This document shows positions 53,331-61,211 of a DNA stretch of 64,000 nt, one piece after another (positions within the stretch are counted from its first letter, which is position 1; each line of letters opens with the position of its first letter). The DNA comes from DASUPK01 sp963795665 (lineage in GTDB: Bacteria > Actinomycetota > Thermoleophilia > Solirubrobacterales > 70-9): contig CAWCIP010000009.1 in NCBI GenBank assembly GCA_963795665.1, positions 36,418-100,417 on the forward strand, in the 5' to 3' direction. The position numbers were made by a program, and so were the translations under genes. The notes under the pieces are model-generated. The model made no database searches and had not been told where the DNA came from. It saw only the letters and a list, made by a program, of their open reading frames with translations.

Positions 53331-53602
53331 GGACCGTGCACCCGTCCTCGAGACGAGGCTCCCGGGCGTGTCCGCTGCGATTGGCTCGGGCCAGGCTTGC
53401 CTGCATCACATGTCGGCGACCGCTTAAGGCTGCTTCCTTCCGGACCTGACCTGGTTCGCAGGCCGACACTGCGCAGGACCTGGCCGTCAACGCCGCCTGC
53501 GGCGGCCCGGCCCCGAGGGCCGGTCCCTCGTTCGGGAATTCAGCTCCGCTTGAGCGGGTTGCGGACTACAGGGCACCGCTAATTCCCCGCCTAGCACGGT
53601 CC
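53331..53602 (-). ncRNA. ffs: Signal recognition particle RNA, large (Alu-containing) type
   Basis: 272 nt on the minus strand. S domain: the conserved AGGTCAGGTCCGGAAGGAAG-type core (plus-strand complement at about 53427-53457) inside GGCCAGG (53485-53479)/CCTGGCC (53395-53389). Alu domain: TAGCGGTGCCCTGTAG with the UGUNR motif followed by two hairpins (CCGCAACCCGCTCAAGCGG, CTGAATTCCCG). Ends are defined by the pairing GGACCGTGC (53602-53594) with GCACGGTCC (53339-53331). The layout matches the Bacillus subtilis large SRP RNA closely from recall, including the 3' GGTGCACGGT. A possible -10 TAGCAT (53615-53610) precedes it within the 3' part of the upstream glycosyltransferase gene; TTTT follows the 3' end. 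Confidence 0.95.
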
Positions 53603-53620
53603 GTCGCTGATGCTAGCCGC

Positions 53621-54907
53621 TCACGCAGCCACCCGCTCGATCAGCTCCGCGGCGCGCTCGTTGCCTGCGTTCGCCTGAAGCCGGTTCGCCACCCCGGCCA
53701 ATCGCCCGTGGAGCTCGCGGTCGGCGAGCAGCCGATCGATCGCCCCGGACAGATCGCCGTCCTCGAAGGAGTAGGTCGGCAACCGGATGCCGAACCCGGT
53801 CTCGTCGATCCGCTGCGCGTTGTCGTGCTGGTCCCAGAAGATCGGAAGCACGATCATCGGCTTGCCGAAGTGCAGGGACTCGGTGGTCGTGTTGTTGCCG
53901 CCGTGGGTGATCACCAGATCGACATGCGGCAGGACGGAGACCTGCGGCAGGAACTCGTCTCCCGCCATGTTGTCCGCCAGCTCGTACTCCGTGTGCTGAG
54001 GGCCCTTCGAGACCACGTATCGATGAGGCGTCCTCGCGAGCGCCGCGACCAGGCTCTTCATCAGCGGGACGTCGCCTGAGCCAAGCGAGCCGAGGCTGAC
54101 GTAGATCAGGGCTCCATCTCCGTCGGCGAGCTCCGGCGGCGGGTTCCACTCCGCGTCGGTCGTCCGGACGCTCGACTCGAGGTTGAACCAGCTCGGCCCG
54201 AGCGGGCGGGAGCGCGGATAGTCGACCTCGCCCGGGTACAGGTAGAGGTTGAGCCAGGGCGAGGTGTGGATCATCTCGCCCTCGGGGAGCGGCGGCGCGC
54301 CGCGCTCGGTGCAGAACTCGCTGAAGCCCGCCTGCATCTCGTCGATGGCACGCCGGTACTCGGCGCGGTAGTCATCCCAGGCGGAGCGGTCGTCGATCGG
54401 CAGCCCCGTGTACGGCGGAGGCAGCTCGGCGTCCTTGAGCTCGAGCGGGTTGCAGGAGACGATCCTCACCCAGGGCCGGCCGCCGGCGGGGATCGCCGGG
54501 AAGGCACACACGTTGTCCTCGACGATCACGTCGGGCTGGACCTCTTCGAAGATCTCGACGAGCCGCTCGTCCACGTAGCGCGCGCCGTCGATCAGCGCCT
54601 CCCAGGTCGGGGCCATGAACTCGCCCAGCTGATCGAAGGTCGACCTGCGGAAGACCGGCGCCGTTTCGCGGATGAAGTCCTTCCAGAACTGCCCGGGCTC
54701 CTCCTCGACCTCCGGTGGCGGCGCCAGGCGCATCAGGCGCTCCTCGAACCCCTTCTCCTCGAGCGTGCCGGCGAACGACTCCTCGACCACGAAGATCACG
54801 CGGTGGCCGGCTCGCCTCATCACCTCCCCGATGCCCACGCAGTTGTTGGTCGGGCCGAACGCCCCCTCCGGGAAGAAGACGATCGTCTTTCCCCGGGCTT
54901 CAGCCAT
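53621..54907 (-). CDS. Glycosyltransferase family 1 (UDP-glycosyltransferase/MGT-like)
   Basis: 428 aa GT-B enzyme. N-terminal KTIVFFPEGAFGPTNNCVGIGEVMRRAGHRVIFV; C-terminal nucleotide-sugar site LIYVSLGSLGSGDVPLMKSLVAAL and the signature VDLVITHGGNNTTTESLHFGKPMIVLPIFWDQHDNAQRIDETGFG. Members glycosylate macrolides, terpenoids or lipids; the catalytic His of the N-terminal part is not obvious. No membrane or secretion signal. Its 3' end overlaps the likely promoter of the SRP RNA gene. Confidence 0.9.
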   Translation of the reverse strand: MAEARGKTIVFFPEGAFGPTNNCVGIGEVMRRAGHRVIFVVEESFAGTLEEKGFEERLMRLAPPPEVEEEPGQFWKDFIRETAPVFRRSTFDQLGEFMAPTWEALIDGARYVDERLVEIFEEVQPDVIVEDNVCAFPAIPAGGRPWVRIVSCNPLELKDAELPPPYTGLPIDDRSAWDDYRAEYRRAIDEMQAGFSEFCTERGAPPLPEGEMIHTSPWLNLYLYPGEVDYPRSRPLGPSWFNLESSVRTTDAEWNPPPELADGDGALIYVSLGSLGSGDVPLMKSLVAALARTPHRYVVSKGPQHTEYELADNMAGDEFLPQVSVLPHVDLVITHGGNNTTTESLHFGKPMIVLPIFWDQHDNAQRIDETGFGIRLPTYSFEDGDLSGAIDRLLADRELHGRLAGVANRLQANAGNERAAELIERVAA

Positions 54908-54941
54908 CCCGCGAGTCTATGTCGGGGTGCGTGAGGCCTGC

Positions 54942-54968
54942 TGTCGATCGGGCCCACCGCCGTTCGTC
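54942..54968 (+). promoter_or_regulatory. Candidate ECF42-dependent promoter TGTCGA-N17-CGTC
   Basis: TGTCGA at 54942-54947 and CGTC at 54965-54968, 17 bp apart, about 50 bp before the YciI/DGPF start. From recall, ECF42 targets in Streptomyces carry TGTCGA at -35 and CG(A/T)C at -10, which matches. The ECF42 gene is the second gene downstream, so this would be autoregulation. Confidence 0.6.
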
Positions 54969-55016
54969 GTTAGGGTGAAGCGGCGAACCGCGCCGCACCA
55001 AACAAGGAGATCTCGG

Positions 55017-55400
55017 ATGAAGTACGCGTTCACGATCTACGGCGACGAGAGCCAGCGCGAAAGCGCGACTCCCGAGCAGCAGCAGCAGATGTCTCAGGCC
55101 TACGCCGCCGTCACACAGGAGATGGAGGAGAAGGGCGTCTACGTGGCCGGCGAGGGTCTCTACCCCACCGCGACCTCGACCACCGTCCGCGTCCGCGACG
55201 GCGAGCAGGACGTCACCGACGGCCCCTTCGCGGAGACGAAGGAGCAGCTTGGCGGCTTCTACATCCTCGACGTCAAGGACCTTGACGAGGCGATCGAGTG
55301 GGCGGCCAAGATCCCGGGCTCGCAGTTCGGCTCGGTCGAGATCCGCCCCGTGATGGTCTTCGACGAGGCCGGGAACCTGGTCGAGGAAGCGACGGCCTGA
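55017..55400 (+). CDS. YciI/DGPF-domain protein
   Basis: 127 aa, ATG 55017 with AAGGAG at 55004-55009. Ferredoxin-like YCII fold (MKYAFTIYGDESQRESATPEQQQQMSQAYAAVTQEMEEKGVYVAGEGLYPTATSTTVRVRDGEQDVTDGPFAETKEQLGGFYILDVKDLDEAIEWAAKIP) containing the DGPFAE motif that names the DGPF family. DGPF proteins are genetically linked to ECF42 sigma factors, which is exactly the arrangement here. Possibly a sensor or target enzyme of the sigma factor; biochemical function unknown. Confidence 0.9.
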   Translation: MKYAFTIYGDESQRESATPEQQQQMSQAYAAVTQEMEEKGVYVAGEGLYPTATSTTVRVRDGEQDVTDGPFAETKEQLGGFYILDVKDLDEAIEWAAKIPGSQFGSVEIRPVMVFDEAGNLVEEATA

Positions 55401-55401
55401 T

Positions 55402-55428
55402 GCGAGGGCGCGCGAAAGCGCGACCCGT
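55402..55428 (+). repeat. Copy 2 of the 27-bp palindromic element, forming a GNRA hairpin between DGPF and ECF42 genes
   Basis: GGG (55406-55408), CGCGC (55409-55413), GAAA loop (55414-55417), GCGCG (55418-55422), A bulge, CCC (55424-55426). It occupies nearly the whole 30-nt gap between the two cistrons, so it may tune sigma factor translation or mRNA processing. The copy at 12845-12871 differs only in the loop. Confidence 0.6.
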
Positions 55429-55430
55429 GA

Positions 55431-56675
55431 GTGGGTAGTTCGCCTGAGCTGGTCGATCGCCTGTTCCGCCACGAGTCGGGACGGGCGATTGCCTCCCTGA
55501 TCCGCGTTCTCGGCGACTTCGACCTCGCCGAGGACGCGGTCCAGGAGGCCTTCCTCGTCGCGATGCAGGTCTGGCCCGAGCGCGGCATCCCTGAGAACCC
55601 GGGCGCCTGGATCACCACCACGGCGCGGAACAAGGCGATCGATCGGCTTCGGCGCGAGCGCCGCGGCACCGAGAAGCGAGCGGAGCTGGAGGCGCTCGAG
55701 CCCCCCGCCGCAACCGAGGACGACGAGCTCGAGGAAGCCCCCTTGATCGGAGACGACCGCCTGCGATTGATCTTCACCTGCTGCCATCCGGCGCTGGCGC
55801 CGGAGGCGCGGGTCGCGCTCACCCTGCGCACGCTCGGCGGCCTGGCAACGCCGGAGATCGCACGCGCCTTCCTGGTCTCCGAGCCGACGATGGCGCAGCG
55901 GCTGGTCCGTGCCAAGCGAAAGATCAAGACCGCGAACATCCCGTACCAGGTGCCGGCGGACCACGACCTGCCGGACCGCCTCAACTCCGTTCTCACCTCG
56001 CTGTATCTGATCTTCAACGAGGGCTACTCAGCCACCTCGGATGAGGCACTGGTCCGGCGCGAGCTCTCCGGCGAGGCGATTCGCCTGGCGGGAACGCTGG
56101 CGCGGCTGATGCCGGACGAGTCGGAGGCGCTCGGGCTGCTGGCCCTGATGCTGCTCCAGGACTCGCGTCGCGAGGCGCGGGTGGGGCCTGACGGGAAGCT
56201 GGTGCTGCTGGAGGATCAGGACCGCTCCCTCTGGGACGTCCGCGAGATCGACACGGGGCTTGGCGTGCTCGAGCGGGCCGCCCGCCTCGGTCCCGCGGGT
56301 CCCTACGTGCTTCAGGCCGCGATCGCCGGTGAGCACGCCCGCGCCGACAGCGCCGGCGAGACCAACTGGCCCCGGATCGTCTCCCTGTACGAGCTGCTCG
56401 CCATCGCTCAGCCCTCACCGGTGATCGAGCTCAACCGTGCGGTTGCGCTGGCGATGGCGGAGGGCCCGGAGCGCGGGCTGGAGCTGCTCGATGATCCGGA
56501 GCTGGCCGAGGCGCTCGATGGCTACCACTGGTTCTGGTCGGCGCGGGCGGATCTGCTGCGACGGGCGGACCGAGGGGACGAGGCGGTGAAGGCATACGAG
56601 CAGGCGCTCGAGCTGGCGACAAACCCGGTCGAGCGCCGATTCCTGGAGCGCCGCCTCGCTGAAGTGGCGCCCTAG
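55431..56675 (+). CDS. ECF42-type RNA polymerase sigma factor with C-terminal TPR-like extension
   Basis: 414 aa. Sigma-70 region 2 at about 14-75 (LIRVLGDFDLAEDAVQEAFLVAMQVWPERGIPENPGAWITTTARNKAIDRLRRERR), region 4 at about 108-160 (LTLRTLGGLATPEIARAFLVSEPTMAQRLVRAKRKI), then a 250-residue helical extension with DUF6596/TPR features (LYLIFNEGYSATSDEALVRRELSGEAIRLAGTLARLMPDESEALGLLALMLLQDSR). This domain order plus a DGPF partner is diagnostic of ECF42, which has no anti-sigma factor and is regulated through its C-terminal extension. GTG start at 55431. Converges on the TetR gene with CTAG at 56672-56675. Confidence 0.92.
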   Translation: MGSSPELVDRLFRHESGRAIASLIRVLGDFDLAEDAVQEAFLVAMQVWPERGIPENPGAWITTTARNKAIDRLRRERRGTEKRAELEALEPPAATEDDELEEAPLIGDDRLRLIFTCCHPALAPEARVALTLRTLGGLATPEIARAFLVSEPTMAQRLVRAKRKIKTANIPYQVPADHDLPDRLNSVLTSLYLIFNEGYSATSDEALVRRELSGEAIRLAGTLARLMPDESEALGLLALMLLQDSRREARVGPDGKLVLLEDQDRSLWDVREIDTGLGVLERAARLGPAGPYVLQAAIAGEHARADSAGETNWPRIVSLYELLAIAQPSPVIELNRAVALAMAEGPERGLELLDDPELAEALDGYHWFWSARADLLRRADRGDEAVKAYEQALELATNPVERRFLERRLAEVAP

Positions 56676-57358
56676 TCGCCGGCGGCGACCCCGCGCCAGC
56701 AGAGGTCCAGGGAAGCCGCGACTCGCTCGGTCGCATTGATCCCTATGGCGACCGACTGGGCGCCGATCAGCGCCGAGGCGGCCAGGATGGTCATCGCTCC
56801 GACGGTGGGCTCGAGGTCGCGGCGGACTTCGCCTCGCTTCTGGCCCTCCGCGAGCACCTGCTCGAGCAGCGCGATCACCGGGGGGCGGTGGTCTTCGCCA
56901 AGCTGCGCGGCAAACCGATCGGGGTTCGCGAAGACCTCGAGCAGCGCCTCACCGTGCAGGGAGGGCGGCAGGTCGGCCGGCTTCAGCAGGTTGAGGATCA
57001 GACGCTGAATGACGGTGCTGACCTTCAGCCGCCGGTCCGCGAGTGTGGCCTCGGCCGAGGGGCGCACGTGATCGCGGAAGTGTCGCACCGCCGCCTCTAT
57101 CAGGACGTCGCCCTTGCGGGGGAAGTAGCGGAAGAAGGTGGCCCAGCTGACGTCGGCATCGGCGATGACGTCGTCGACCTTGGTCGCGGCGAAGCCGTCC
57201 GCCTCGAATCTCGCGAGCGCGGCTTCGTAGATGCGGTCGCGCTTCTCGAACCCGCGCGCCTGCGTGGGTGGCGCCGGCATCCGAACGGTGGAGTGGTCCC
57301 CACCCCCGTATCCGACCAGCGCCTGGTCGAGGAGCTTGCGGTCCGTTGACGAAACCAT
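56672..57358 (-). CDS. TetR/AcrR family regulator, probably autoregulated
   Basis: 228 aa from ATG 57358 (MVSSTDRKLLDQALVGYGGGDHSTVRMPAPPTQARGFEKRDRI), with a 45-residue arm before the HTH EAALARFEADGFAATKVDDVIADADVSWATFFRYFPRKGDVLIEAA. An internal ATG could serve as start, but the promoter palindrome overlaps the chosen ATG, which would make repression direct. C-terminal dimer domain unspecific. It lies downstream of pdxH on the same strand but a 49-bp gap with two operator-like sites suggests its own promoter. Confidence 0.88.
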   Translation of the reverse strand: MVSSTDRKLLDQALVGYGGGDHSTVRMPAPPTQARGFEKRDRIYEAALARFEADGFAATKVDDVIADADVSWATFFRYFPRKGDVLIEAAVRHFRDHVRPSAEATLADRRLKVSTVIQRLILNLLKPADLPPSLHGEALLEVFANPDRFAAQLGEDHRPPVIALLEQVLAEGQKRGEVRRDLEPTVGAMTILAASALIGAQSVAIGINATERVAASLDLCWRGVAAGD

Positions 57359-57400
57359 ATTGCATATGGTACCGTGCGGAAACCATATGCCGTATAGGTA
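57354..57400. promoter_or_regulatory. Putative TetR operators (ACCATAT-TGC-ATATGGT plus a second weaker site)
   Basis: Perfect palindrome accatat (57354-57360), tgc, atatggt (57364-57370) covers the TetR start codon. A second, imperfect site accatat...tataggt lies at 57382-57399, about 28 bp away. AT-rich symmetrical sites in this GC-rich context fit TetR autoregulation. Confidence 0.62.
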
Positions 57401-57407
57401 TTGGGAA

Positions 57408-58025
57408 CTAAGGGGCCAAGCGGTCGATCTCCCAGCCGCCGGATCGGCGGCGATAGAGGAGACGGTCGTGCATCCGGCTGTCCCTGCCCTGCCAGAACTC
57501 GATCTCGTCGGGGCGGACCAGGTAGCCGCCCCAGTGCTCCGGCCGCGACGGGCCCTCCTGCCCGGCGCGGGCCTCAAGCTCCGCGAAGAGCCGGTCGAGC
57601 GCATCGCGCTCGACCGGGCGGCTCTGCGGGGAGATCGCGGCAGCGATCCGGCTGTCCCGGGGACGGCTGGCGAAGTAGGCGTCGGAGTCCTCGGCGGAAA
57701 GCCGCTCGACCCCGCCGCGAATCCGAACCTGCCGGTCCAGCTCGCGCCAGTAGACCACCAGGGCCGCACGGGGGTTGCCCGCCAGCTCTTCGCCCTTGGC
57801 GCTCTCGTAGTTGGTGAAGAAGCGAACGCCGTCGGGGCCGAAGCCCTTGAGCAGGACCATGCGGGCGTTGGGCGAGCCGTCGGCGTCGACGGTCGCCAGC
57901 GTCATCGCCTGCTCCAGCGGTACGTCCGCTTCCGCCTCCTCGAACCAACGCGCGAACTGCTCCATCGGGTCGTCCGCGACGTGCTCGCGATCCAGCGGCG
58001 GATTTTCCGCGCGACGCGGGCTCAT
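57408..58025 (-). CDS. pdxH: Pyridoxamine 5'-phosphate oxidase
   Basis: 205 aa. EQAMTLATVDADGSPNARMVLLKGFGPDGVRFFTNYESAKGEELAGNPRAALVVYWRELDRQVRIRGGVERLSAEDSDAYFASRPRDSRIAAAISPQSRPV and the C-terminal LVRPDEIEFWQGRDSRMHDRLLYRR with the catalytic/PLP-binding Arg-His-Asp-Arg block identify true PdxH. Uses FMN and O2 to make pyridoxal 5'-phosphate. Normal length (about 200-220 aa). Divergent from the second MMPL gene, 62-bp gap. Confidence 0.96.
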   Translation of the reverse strand: MSPRRAENPPLDREHVADDPMEQFARWFEEAEADVPLEQAMTLATVDADGSPNARMVLLKGFGPDGVRFFTNYESAKGEELAGNPRAALVVYWRELDRQVRIRGGVERLSAEDSDAYFASRPRDSRIAAAISPQSRPVERDALDRLFAELEARAGQEGPSRPEHWGGYLVRPDEIEFWQGRDSRMHDRLLYRRRSGGWEIDRLAP

Positions 58026-58087
58026 CGGACGATCCTCTCAGTAATCGCGATTGATGGGACCGACCGGCATGAGAGGATCGCGCCCGC

Positions 58088-60409
58088 ATGAGCGCCCTCC
58101 TCCATCGGCTCGGTGGGTTCGCAGCCCGGCGGGCGCTATGGATGATCGGCGCCTGGGTCGTGATCGCGATCGGACTGGTCCTGATCGCCAACTCCGCGGG
58201 CCGTCCCGAGAGCGACAACGTCGACCTCCCGGGCACCGGCTCCCAGGACGCCACCAACCTGCTCGACAACAAGCTGCCTCAGCAGGCCAACGGGAGCAAC
58301 CCGATCGTCCTCCAGTCGAGCACCTCCCTCGCAGAGGGCAAGAACGCACAGACCGTCAACGCGGTCGTCTCGTCGCTCTCGAAGAACAAGTATGTGACCC
58401 AGGTCCTCAGCCCGCTGTCGCCGCAGGGGGCGAACGACATCACCAAGGACGGCAAGATCGCCTACGTGTCGGCCGCGCTGAAGCCCTCTTCGGGCGACAT
58501 CACCGACGACCAGGCGAACAGCGTCCTGGACGCGGCCGAGAAGCCCACCGCCGGGACCGGGATCCACGTGTCGGCGGGCGGCTACCTCGGCCAGCAGCTC
58601 TCCAGCCCGAGCACGCGTGCGAGCGAAATCATCGCCGTAATCGCCGCCCTGGTGATCATGCTGATCGCGTTCCGCCTGCTGGTGGCGACGCCGCTGCCCA
58701 TCACCACGGCGATCGTCGCTCTGGCGAGCGGGCTCGCCATCGTCGGCCTCGCCGGCCACCTTTTCGACGTGCCCTCGATCGCCCCGACTCTCGCCACGAT
58801 GCTCGGCCTGGCGGTGGGAACCGACTACTCGCTGTTCATCATCAGCCGCCACCTGCGCCTGCTGGACGAGGGCGCCGAGCCCAACGACTCGATCGCCCGC
58901 TCGATCTCCAGCTCCGGGTCGGCCGTGATCTTTGCCGCGGTCATGGTCATCATCGCCCTGCTCTGCCTCTACTTCAGCGGGATCCCGCTGGTCCGGTCGC
59001 TGGGCTACACCACGGCCATCGTGGTCGCGACCGCCGTGGTCGCCGCCATCACGCTGCTCCCGGCGATCCTCGGCCTGCTCGGCAGGCGCATCCAGGCCAT
59101 GCCCCTGGTGCGCAAGCTCCCCGATGGCACCAAGAGGCAGAGCCGGGCGTGGGACAGATGGTCGGACGCGATCAAGAATCATCCGTTGATCGCGTCCCTG
59201 GCCGGGATCGTCGTTCTGGTTGGGATCTCGATTCCGGCCCTCGACCTGTACCTGGGCGCGCCCGACTACGGCCTGCTTCCGACCGACACGACCGAGCGCC
59301 AGGCCTACGACGCCCTCACCGAGGGCTTCGGCGTCGGCACCAACGGGCCGCTGCTGATCGCCGTCGACGTCTACGGGAAGCCCCTCGCCTCGGACCCGCA
59401 GCAGGTCTCTCAGCTCCAGCAGCAGCAGGCCCAGCTCCAGCAGGAGGAGGCGGTCAGCGGGCCGACGCCACAGCTCCAGTCCCAGATGCAGCAGGTCTCG
59501 GAGGAGCTCCAGATCGCCTCGACGCCCGCGGGCGACCCGCGCCTGGTCAACCTCGAGCAGGAGATCTCGAAGCAGAGCAACGTCCAGTCGGTCTCCCCCG
59601 CCCAGACGGACAAGGGCGGCACCGCCGCGGTCTTCTCGACGACCCCGAAGACCTCGCCGTCGGACCGGAAGACCCAGGATCTCATCAACCACCTCCGTGA
59701 CACCACCATCCCGGACGCCACGCAGGGACAGGGAATGAAGGCGTACGTCGGCGGCACCACCGCCTCCTACATCGATCTTGCCATCAAGATCAGCGACAAG
59801 CTGCTGCTCGTGATCGCGATCGTGGTCCTGCTCAGCATCCTCTTCCTGACGATGGCCTTCCGAACCGTGACCATCCCGCTCGTCTCGGCTCTGGTCAACC
59901 TGCTCGCGGTGGCGGCCTCATACGGCGTACTGACCGCCGTCTTCGAGAAGGGCTTCGGGCTGTCCCTGCTCGGGGTCGACCACGAGATGCCGGTGGTGAG
60001 CTACGTCCCCCTGATGATGTTCGCGATCCTCTTCGGCCTCTCGATGGACTACCAGGTGTTCCTGGTCTCGCGGATCGAGGAGCGCCACGGTGGCGGGGCC
60101 GACAACTCGGAGTCCGTCCGGGCGGGCCTGGTCAACGGCGGCAAGCCGATCCTGGCCGCCGCGACGATCATGTTCGCGGTCTTCTTCAGCTTCGTGATCA
60201 ACGGCAACCCGATCGTCAAGCAGTTCGGCGTCGGCCTGGCGGTGTCCGTCGCGATCGACGCGCTGGTCGTCTTGCTGGTCATGCCGGGACTGCTGGAGCT
60301 GATCGGCGAGCGCAACTGGTACATGCCGAAGTGGCTCGACCGGATCCTCCCCAACCTCGAGGTCGAGGGAGATCCAACGATGCAGGTCGAGACACCGCCG
60401 TCTCAGTAA
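58088..60409 (+). CDS. MMPL/RND family membrane transporter with Gln-rich insertion
   Basis: 773 aa. Two-fold MMPL architecture: RRALWMIGAWVVIAIGLVLIAN at the N-terminus, LATMLGLAVGTDYSLFIISRHLRLL in the first half and ILFGLSMDYQVFLVSRIEERH in the second, carrying the proton-relay DY pair. Between the halves, residues about 437-477 are a Gln-rich coiled coil (QQVSQLQQQQAQLQQEEA, then QLQSQMQQVSEELQ) in the second external loop, which is unusual. Exports lipids or other hydrophobic compounds. No regulator adjacent on the same strand. Confidence 0.93.
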   Translation: MSALLHRLGGFAARRALWMIGAWVVIAIGLVLIANSAGRPESDNVDLPGTGSQDATNLLDNKLPQQANGSNPIVLQSSTSLAEGKNAQTVNAVVSSLSKNKYVTQVLSPLSPQGANDITKDGKIAYVSAALKPSSGDITDDQANSVLDAAEKPTAGTGIHVSAGGYLGQQLSSPSTRASEIIAVIAALVIMLIAFRLLVATPLPITTAIVALASGLAIVGLAGHLFDVPSIAPTLATMLGLAVGTDYSLFIISRHLRLLDEGAEPNDSIARSISSSGSAVIFAAVMVIIALLCLYFSGIPLVRSLGYTTAIVVATAVVAAITLLPAILGLLGRRIQAMPLVRKLPDGTKRQSRAWDRWSDAIKNHPLIASLAGIVVLVGISIPALDLYLGAPDYGLLPTDTTERQAYDALTEGFGVGTNGPLLIAVDVYGKPLASDPQQVSQLQQQQAQLQQEEAVSGPTPQLQSQMQQVSEELQIASTPAGDPRLVNLEQEISKQSNVQSVSPAQTDKGGTAAVFSTTPKTSPSDRKTQDLINHLRDTTIPDATQGQGMKAYVGGTTASYIDLAIKISDKLLLVIAIVVLLSILFLTMAFRTVTIPLVSALVNLLAVAASYGVLTAVFEKGFGLSLLGVDHEMPVVSYVPLMMFAILFGLSMDYQVFLVSRIEERHGGGADNSESVRAGLVNGGKPILAAATIMFAVFFSFVINGNPIVKQFGVGLAVSVAIDALVVLLVMPGLLELIGERNWYMPKWLDRILPNLEVEGDPTMQVETPPSQ

Positions 60410-60438
60410 GCGGGCGCGCGTATCATCAGCCGCGTCCC

Positions 60439-60510
60439 GGGCGCGTAGCTCAGCGGGAGAGCGCTCCCCTCACACGGGAGAGGTCGTTGGTTCGATCCCA
60501 ACCGCGCCCA
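60439..60510 (+). tRNA. tRNA-Val (CAC)
   Basis: 72 nt. Acceptor GGGCGCG (60439-60445) pairs with CGCGCCC (60503-60509), discriminator A60510. D arm TAGCTCAGCGGGAGAGCG, anticodon stem CTCCC/GGGAG with loop CTCACAC giving anticodon CAC, T arm GTTGG-TTCGATC-CCAAC. CCA not encoded. TATCAT at 60421-60426 may be the -10. Confidence 0.97.
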
Positions 60511-60551
60511 TCTCGCGCTGCTCGCGCGCATTGACAGCTTATTCAACATGC

Positions 60552-60564
60552 GCCCAACTTGGGC
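60552..60564. promoter_or_regulatory. Small palindrome gcccaa-c-ttgggc upstream of TetR
   Basis: A 13-bp perfect palindrome, 30 bp upstream of the TetR ATG at 60594, inside an AT-richer leader (ctgtaaatagcgtgtaag). Candidate operator for this regulator; short, so only tentative. Confidence 0.4.
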
Positions 60565-60593
60565 AATCTGTAAATAGCGTGTAAGGTCCGGGA

Positions 60594-61211
60594 ATGGAGG
60601 TGAGCTCTGTCCCGCGACGGCTGCCGCCCGCCGAACGGCGCGAGCAGCTGATCGACGCCGCCCTCACGATCGCCGCCCGCAACGGCTACGAGAACCTCGC
60701 CTTCGAGAAGGTCGCCAACCAGGCCGGCGTCACCCGCAACCTGGTCTACCACTACTTCCCGGGCGGGCGCCAGGAGCTGCTCGAGGCCGCGGTGCATCGC
60801 GCGGGGGAGCTCCTCTCGAGCGACTGGGTCACCGACCCGGACGTCCCGCTCGGCGAGCGGCTCGCGGCGAACCTCAACCGCATGATGGACCACGCCGCCG
60901 AGCCAACGGACGCGTGGCTGCTCTACAGGCAGGGCCGGGGCACCGTCGATCCGGCGCTGCTGGAGATCGCCGGCGTCTACCGCGAGCGGGTGATCGACAA
61001 CATCTCGCTCAACCAACTCGGCACATCCAAGCCGCCGCCCGTCGTCCGGATCGCGCTCGACGGCTTCCTCGCCTACGTCGAGACCGTGGTCGAGAAGGCA
61101 ATCGAGGACGATCTCCCTCGCGAGCAGGTGATCGAGCTCGTGGGCGGGACCCTGATGGCGGCGATGAACGCGGCCGCCGGGGCGAGCGTCGGTGGGCCGA
61201 AGTCCGGATGA
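60594..61211 (+). CDS. TetR/AcrR family transcriptional regulator
   Basis: 205 aa. HTH REQLIDAALTIAARNGYENLAFEKVANQAGVTRNLVYHYFPGGRQELLEAAV (about 16-67), followed by the ligand-binding domain (DAWLLYRQGRGTVDPALLEIAGVYRERVIDNISLNQLG). It heads the last gene group: its stop overlaps the ATG of the exported protein (ATGA at 61208-61211), so it probably controls that protein and the sulfatase. Confidence 0.92.
   Translation: MEVSSVPRRLPPAERREQLIDAALTIAARNGYENLAFEKVANQAGVTRNLVYHYFPGGRQELLEAAVHRAGELLSSDWVTDPDVPLGERLAANLNRMMDHAAEPTDAWLLYRQGRGTVDPALLEIAGVYRERVIDNISLNQLGTSKPPPVVRIALDGFLAYVETVVEKAIEDDLPREQVIELVGGTLMAAMNAAAGASVGGPKSG

Noticed and set aside
52921..53490. 189-codon minus-strand frame extending into the SRP RNA
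   Set aside because: The first 66 codons are antisense or sense to conserved SRP RNA sequence; the signal peptide begins at the internal ATG 53292.
57408..57769. Upstream extension of the TetR frame to 57769
   Set aside because: It would overlap pdxH coding sequence; the operator and ATG at 57358 define a better start.
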